Of a stretch of 35,104 nt of DNA, positions 31,809 to 35,104 are shown piece after piece. Under the pieces are notes generated by a model, which did no database searches, was not told the origin of the DNA, and saw only the letters and a list, made by a program, of their open reading frames with translations. The DNA is taken from assembly GCA_021813445.1 (NCBI GenBank), contig JAKAKP010000038.1, forward strand, positions 1-35,104. The letters run 5' to 3'. Each line of letters opens with the position of its first letter. The stretch's first letter is position 1. A program made the translations under genes and the position numbers. Source of the stretch: Deltaproteobacteria bacterium. Lineage in GTDB: Bacteria; Desulfobacterota; Desulfobaccia; Desulfobaccales; 0-14-0-80-60-11.

Positions 31809-32379
31809 TTATGTATTGTTACGGGGACCAATTTCGTAACAATGATCCATACTTGAAAAGATTTGCCAGAGATTATTTCGAAATTTCAGAGAATAGACTT
31901 CTTGTGAGTCCTCGAAAATTGGAAGCCCGTCTGACTCGCGAGCGAGTTCAAAACGATAATGAACCTTCGCTGTTGCGGTTCCTTGCCTTGGACCGATGCT
32001 TATATCGTCAAAAACTAATGCAGGAACTTTGATTACTGAGTACTTCTGACATGAAGACCGAAACTTCTCAAGGATTTGCGCCTTATCCTCCTTTATAGGG
32101 GGACTCGGAGCCTACTATTTTAACTGCATCATCAGCCCAGCAGGAGGAGTAGGCATTCAGATCCTTCATCTCCCATGCAAAAAAGAGGCGTTCTACCAGT
32201 TGCTTAATTCTTCGCTCATCTGTGTTTAGTTTTAATCGAAGATAGAGCGCGGGATTCCTGAAAAATGCCATCATGCGCTTCTGCTTTACCAAAGGCACAT
32301 CTATTTCGAACCATCGGAAAAGAAAGCTTGCAATTACTGAAGCTAACACCCCTGAAATGAAGCCAACTATAAATTCCAT
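31809..32379 (-). pseudogene. NTF2-like (SnoaL-type) protein gene with one-base frame break
   Basis: From ATG 32379 the protein begins with a membrane segment (EFIVGFISGVLASVIASFLFRWF), a linker, then the start of an NTF2-like domain: DERRIKQLVERLFFAWEMKD, LNAYSSCWADDAVKIVGS, and stops at 32083. Skipping one base near 32090, in the run TCCCCC or GGAGGA, restores an open frame of about 95 codons: KAQILEKFRSSCQKYSVIK, VPALVFDDISI, GTATAKVHYRFEL, YSLKFRNNLWQIFSSMDH, ending at a TAA at 31809-31811. The continuation supplies the missing strands and final Trp-Gln-Ile strand of the fold. Either a pseudogene or a sequencing error. Ligand and role are unknown; a membrane-anchored cone-fold domain is inferred. 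Confidence 0.7.
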
Positions 32380-32395
32380 AAGCAATCACTTCCGC

Positions 32396-32500
32396 CCTGG
32401 TTCCCTATCTCTAACTTGGAAACCAAATTAGGGCTACCCGACGCTCGCAAGCTGGAGCTTGGCGGCCAAGGCGGTTCCCAAGCAGAGCCTGGGAACGATG
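32396..32500. repeat. palindrome remnants, GCTTGG family
   Basis: GTTCCCTATCTCTAACTTGGAAACC (32399-32423, diverged), GCAAGCTGGAGCTTGGC (about 32447-32463) and GTTCCCAAGCAGAGCCTGGGAAC (32475-32497). Confidence 0.7.
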
Positions 32501-32505
32501 CGAAA

Positions 32506-32727
32506 TTATGCTAAGCGATGCACCTCTATCATTTCATTCATACCCTCTACTTCGAGGAAATATCGTCCCCCTTGTTGCCAAACCTTTGCTTGTGGTCTGT
32601 ATCTATATCGATACGTATATTTATAACGCGATTGCTGCCACTTTGTTCCATTGTCAAGCTCGAAAATAGCATCACCATCCCAACCATTAAATTCGCCAGA
32701 AATTCTACTTTTATATCGTAATTGCAT
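32506..32727 (-). CDS. small conserved hypothetical protein
   Basis: A 73-residue protein: SRISGEFNGWDGDAIFELDNGTKW-type start, QQSRYKYTYRYRYRPQAKVWQQGGRY, then LEVEGMNEMIEVHRL. The GWDGDxxFELDNG pattern and the Tyr/Arg-rich beta strands resemble a small widespread family of hypothetical proteins as I remember it; this is recall, not a search. An AGGA lies 8 bp upstream of the ATG. Predicted all-beta, cytoplasmic. Function unknown. Confidence 0.7.
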   Translation of the reverse strand: MQLRYKSRISGEFNGWDGDAIFELDNGTKWQQSRYKYTYRYRYRPQAKVWQQGGRYFLEVEGMNEMIEVHRLA

Positions 32728-32824
32728 CGTAATTCCTGTATTTTCTAAATGAAGCCTCAGTAGAAGAATGATAAAGAACCCAACCTCTTCCCATCACTTC
32801 TCGACCTTGCTTAATAAAGTTGAT

Positions 32825-32960
32825 GTGGGGTTAGAGTGCGTTTCACACGCACTTTTGGGGCTCACACCCGACCTCTGGTTGCCAAGCCGGAGCTTGGAAA
32901 CGATGAAAATAAACAATCTACATGTCATGTACTCAAGACTGAGCTTGAGTACATGGTGAG
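32825..32960. repeat. palindromes in the 32728-33102 gap
   Basis: AGTGCGTTTCACACGCACT (32836-32854), GCCAAGCCGGAGCTTGG (32881-32897) and a perfect 12-bp stem CATGTACTCAAG/CTTGAGTACATG with loop ACTGAG (32926-32955). The rest of the 375-bp gap holds no gene that I can support. Confidence 0.8.
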
Positions 32961-33102
32961 ACATTTATTATCCCCATTCGGCCCAAAATCTTCCCCGTCT
33001 TATGGGGAATAATTATGGGGGATGGGGAATAAGGTTGGGAACGGGTAATTTTAGTAAGTTCCCTTCCCAAATTTGCAACAACGCAGCGCTAGTACCGTTA
33101 TG

Positions 33103-33243
33103 CTACCTTTTCTTTTTCTTATCAGGTGCTTGCGTCAATGCGCTGGCGGCAACAGATTTAACATCTCTAGGTGTCTTTGGATCTCTTAGTAATTTGGAAG
33201 CCTTACTCGCTACAGTCTTTGAGGTTCTCTCATTTTTAGCCAT
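33103..33243 (-). CDS. very small basic protein downstream of nrdJ
   Basis: A 46-residue protein: AKNERTSKTVASKASKLLRD after Met, then PKTPRDVKSVAASALTQAPD and the basic end KKKKR. AAAGGAGA lies 6 bp upstream of the ATG. It is predicted to be two short helices with strong positive charge. I recall similar short 'SALTQ' proteins in many bacteria, with unknown function; this is memory only. It starts 29 bp after the nrdJ stop on the same strand, so co-transcription is possible. A plus-strand frame over the same bases has no ribosome site and is not supported. Confidence 0.7.
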   Translation of the reverse strand: MAKNERTSKTVASKASKLLRDPKTPRDVKSVAASALTQAPDKKKKR

Positions 33244-33272
33244 TTTAAATCTCCTTTGATTTCATTATTCTT

Positions 33273-35104
33273 CTAACTACACTTCGAAAAGCCGCAGCTA
33301 TGGCAGACTAGACAGCCGCTTTCGTGTTCGATGGCGCCGCCGCAGTCGGGGCAGGCGGCCATGGTCATGGTGGGGGCCGGGGCCTCGATTTTGGCGACGC
33401 TGGCCAGAACCTTGGCGATGGCGTCGGGGCAGGACAGCACCTGGTGGCCGTTTTGCCAGATGGGGCTGGGGCAGCGGATGCCGGTGATCTGCTTAATCAA
33501 CGATTCGATCTTGACGCCGGAGCGCAAGGCGAGAGAAATGAGGCGGCCGGTGGATTCGATCTGGCTGGAGGCGCAGCCCCCGGTCTTGCCCATCTGCGCA
33601 AAAACTTCGCAGAAGCCCAGGTCGTCTTTGTTCACCGTGACGTAGAGCTTGCCGCAGCCGGTGTTGATGAGCTCGGTGACGCCGGTGGTGCGCTCGGGCC
33701 GGGGCCGGGGGGTGATGTACTCCAGCGTTTGGGTCTTCTTGGCGCCGCCGAAGCTCAAGACCTGCTGGTCCCGGGAGCCGTCCCGGTAGATGGTGACGCC
33801 CTTCAAGCCCAGCTCGTGGGCCATGAGATAGACCTGGCGCACGTCGTCGGCGGTGGCCTGGTGGGGGAAGTTCACGGTCTTGGACACGGCGTTGTCGGTG
33901 TATTTCTGGAACGCGGCCTGGAGGCGGATGTGCCACTGGGGCGAGACCTCGTGGGCGGTGACGAAGAGGCGGCGGATGTCCTGGGGAATCTCGGGGAATT
34001 CGCGAATGGAGCCGGTCTGGGCGATCTGGCGCATCAGTTCGCCGCTGTAAAACCCCCGGCGCTTGGCTATCTCCTCGAAATAGGGGTGGACCTCCACCAG
34101 CTCGGTGCCTTCGAGGACCCGGCGCACGTAGGAGATGGCGAAGAGGGGCTCGACGCCGGACGAGCAGCCGGCGATGATGCTGATGGTGCCGGTGGGCGCG
34201 ATGGTGGTGGTGGTGGCGTTGCGCATGCGGCCGATGCCGTTGCCGTCATAGCGGGAGCCGGCGTAATATTTGAAATTGCCCCGCTTATCAGCCAACAGGG
34301 CGGAGGCCTGGCGGGCCTCCTTCTGGATAAAAGACATGACCTCTTCGCCCACCGTAACGGCTTCCTCGGTGTTGTAAGGGATGCCCAGCTTCAGGAGCAG
34401 GTCGGCGAAGCCCATGACCCCCAGGCCGATCTTGCGGTTGGCCAGGGTTTGTTCCTTGATGGCCTCCAGGGGGAAATTGTTGGCGTCGATGACGTTGTCC
34501 AGGAAGTGCACCGCGGTGTGGACCATCTTTTTTAGCTGGGAATAATCCACCGCGCCGTCCTTGACCGCCTTGGCCAGATTCAGGGACCCCAGGTTGCAGG
34601 ACTCGTAGGGCAGCAGGGGCTGCTCGCCGCAGGGGTTGGTGGATTCGATCTCCCCCAGGTGGGGGAGCGTATTGTGGCGGTTGATGGCGTCCAGGTAGAT
34701 GATGCCCGGCTCGCCCGTGGCCCAGGCGCTCTCGACGATGAGGTTGAAGAGGGCCTCGGCCTTGACTTTCTTCACTTCCTCGCCGGTGCGGGGGTTGATC
34801 AGGGGAAAATCCGCCTTATTCTTCACCGCGTCCATGAAGGCGTCGGTGAGGCCCACGGAGATGTTGAAGTTGTTGAGGCGCTTGGTGTCGTTCTTACAGG
34901 TGATGAAGCGCTCGATATCTGGGTGGTCGCAGCGCAGGATGCCCATGTTGGCGCCCCGGCGGGTGCCGCCCTGCTTGATGGTCTCGGTGGCCACGTCGAA
35001 GATGTTCATGAAGGAGATGGGGCCGGAGGCCACGCCCTTGGTGGACTGGACGCCGTCGTTTTCGGGGCGGATGCGGGAAAAGGAGAAACCGGTGCCGCCG
35101 CCGG
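33273..35104 (-). CDS. nrdJ: adenosylcobalamin-dependent (class II) ribonucleotide reductase, C-terminal part
   Basis: The gene runs off the right edge; 610 codons are present, the N-terminal part is missing. The enzyme reduces NDPs (or NTPs) to deoxyribonucleotides using a 5'-deoxyadenosyl radical, oxygen-independently. Seen: GGTGFSFSRIRPENDGVQST, the active-site block ESTNPCGEQPLLPYESCNLGSLNL (radical Cys and Glu), APTGTISIIAGCSSGVEP with the C-terminal redox Cys partner, GVTIYRDGSR, then GCASSQIESTGR and a zinc-ribbon-like tail CPDCGGAIEHESGCLVCHSC. The first catalytic cysteine lies beyond the window. Class II assignment is from the family-specific tail and length. No cobalamin riboswitch can be checked, as the 5' end is absent. 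Confidence 0.93.
   Translation of the reverse strand, partial: GGGTGFSFSRIRPENDGVQSTKGVASGPISFMNIFDVATETIKQGGTRRGANMGILRCDHPDIERFITCKNDTKRLNNFNISVGLTDAFMDAVKNKADFPLINPRTGEEVKKVKAEALFNLIVESAWATGEPGIIYLDAINRHNTLPHLGEIESTNPCGEQPLLPYESCNLGSLNLAKAVKDGAVDYSQLKKMVHTAVHFLDNVIDANNFPLEAIKEQTLANRKIGLGVMGFADLLLKLGIPYNTEEAVTVGEEVMSFIQKEARQASALLADKRGNFKYYAGSRYDGNGIGRMRNATTTTIAPTGTISIIAGCSSGVEPLFAISYVRRVLEGTELVEVHPYFEEIAKRRGFYSGELMRQIAQTGSIREFPEIPQDIRRLFVTAHEVSPQWHIRLQAAFQKYTDNAVSKTVNFPHQATADDVRQVYLMAHELGLKGVTIYRDGSRDQQVLSFGGAKKTQTLEYITPRPRPERTTGVTELINTGCGKLYVTVNKDDLGFCEVFAQMGKTGGCASSQIESTGRLISLALRSGVKIESLIKQITGIRCPSPIWQNGHQVLSCPDAIAKVLASVAKIEAPAPTMTMAACPDCGGAIEHESGCLVCHSCGFSKCS

Noticed and set aside
31811-32032. 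Plus-strand 73-codon frame with an AAGGAGG-like sequence upstream
   Set aside because: The minus strand over the same bases reads as the second half of an NTF2-like domain after a one-base shift; the upstream purine run is part of a repeat.
33002-33259. Plus-strand 85-codon frame near the right end
   Set aside because: It overlaps the better supported 46-codon minus-strand gene and has no ribosome site; hydrophobic content comes from the antisense of basic codons.

Overview
The window looks like a piece of a G+C-rich, anaerobic, Gram-negative chromosome, most likely a Desulfobacterota (former Deltaproteobacteria) genome of the Desulfobacca/Syntrophobacterales kind. This is inferred from the gene content: indolepyruvate:ferredoxin oxidoreductase (iorAB), an adenosylcobalamin-type (class II) ribonucleotide reductase, a ferredoxin-thioredoxin-reductase-like protein paired with a glutaredoxin, HPr and enzyme I with no sugar permease nearby, and an archease/RtcB pair. 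No rRNA, tRNA or CRISPR array was found.

Layout, left to right. 0.1-2.9 kb: biotin genes bioF, a bioH-like esterase and bioC. 3.5-6.7 kb: iorA and iorB, split by an A+T-rich gene of unknown function. 6.9-9.0 kb: archease and rtcB. 9.3-18.4 kb: a housekeeping block, ffh, rpsP, khpA, rimM, trmD, rplS, rnhB, yraN, rsmI, ptsH, ptsI, smpB, many joined by 4-11 bp overlaps. In this block a REP-associated tyrosine transposase (RAYT) sits between rnhB and yraN and is joined in frame to yraN. 18.7-22.2 kb: a DUF1992 protein, a DUF374 acyltransferase-like protein, a SWIM zinc-finger protein and a convergent AI-2E-type permease. 22.3-29.9 kb: envelope and small genes: NlpC/P60 hydrolase, L,D-transpeptidase, a Gly/Tyr-rich secreted protein, a large secreted protein, and the glutaredoxin/FTR operon behind a near-consensus sigma70 promoter. 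29.9-33.2 kb: a repeat-rich zone with broken or very small genes. 33.3 kb to the end: nrdJ on the minus strand, cut by the window edge.

The most unusual aspect is the repeat load. Intergenic spaces hold several families of short palindromes (GGGCGGAC-type, GTTCCCAAGC/GCTTGGGAAC-type, GCACAGGC-type), G/C-rich long hairpins, an intact 142-bp MITE with perfect terminal inverted repeats and a 7-bp target duplication, and many tandem arrays whose unit is always 7 bp although the unit sequence differs. The arrays lie against stop or start codons and in two places occur as inverted pairs. The repeats have changed genes: they supply the last residues of iorA, the N-terminus of iorB, an internal segment of the RAYT, the RAYT-yraN junction, a terminator at 20.9 kb, and they interrupt a second, dead RAYT at 30.5-31.1 kb.

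Three features need reading beyond a simple long-ORF list: a lipoprotein-like gene with an AGGAGG site and an in-frame UGA directly after the lipobox cysteine (30182-30379), an NTF2-like gene split by a one-base shift (31809-32379), and a 46-codon basic protein gene downstream of nrdJ (33103-33243). All functional assignments are from reading motifs by eye; no database search was run.
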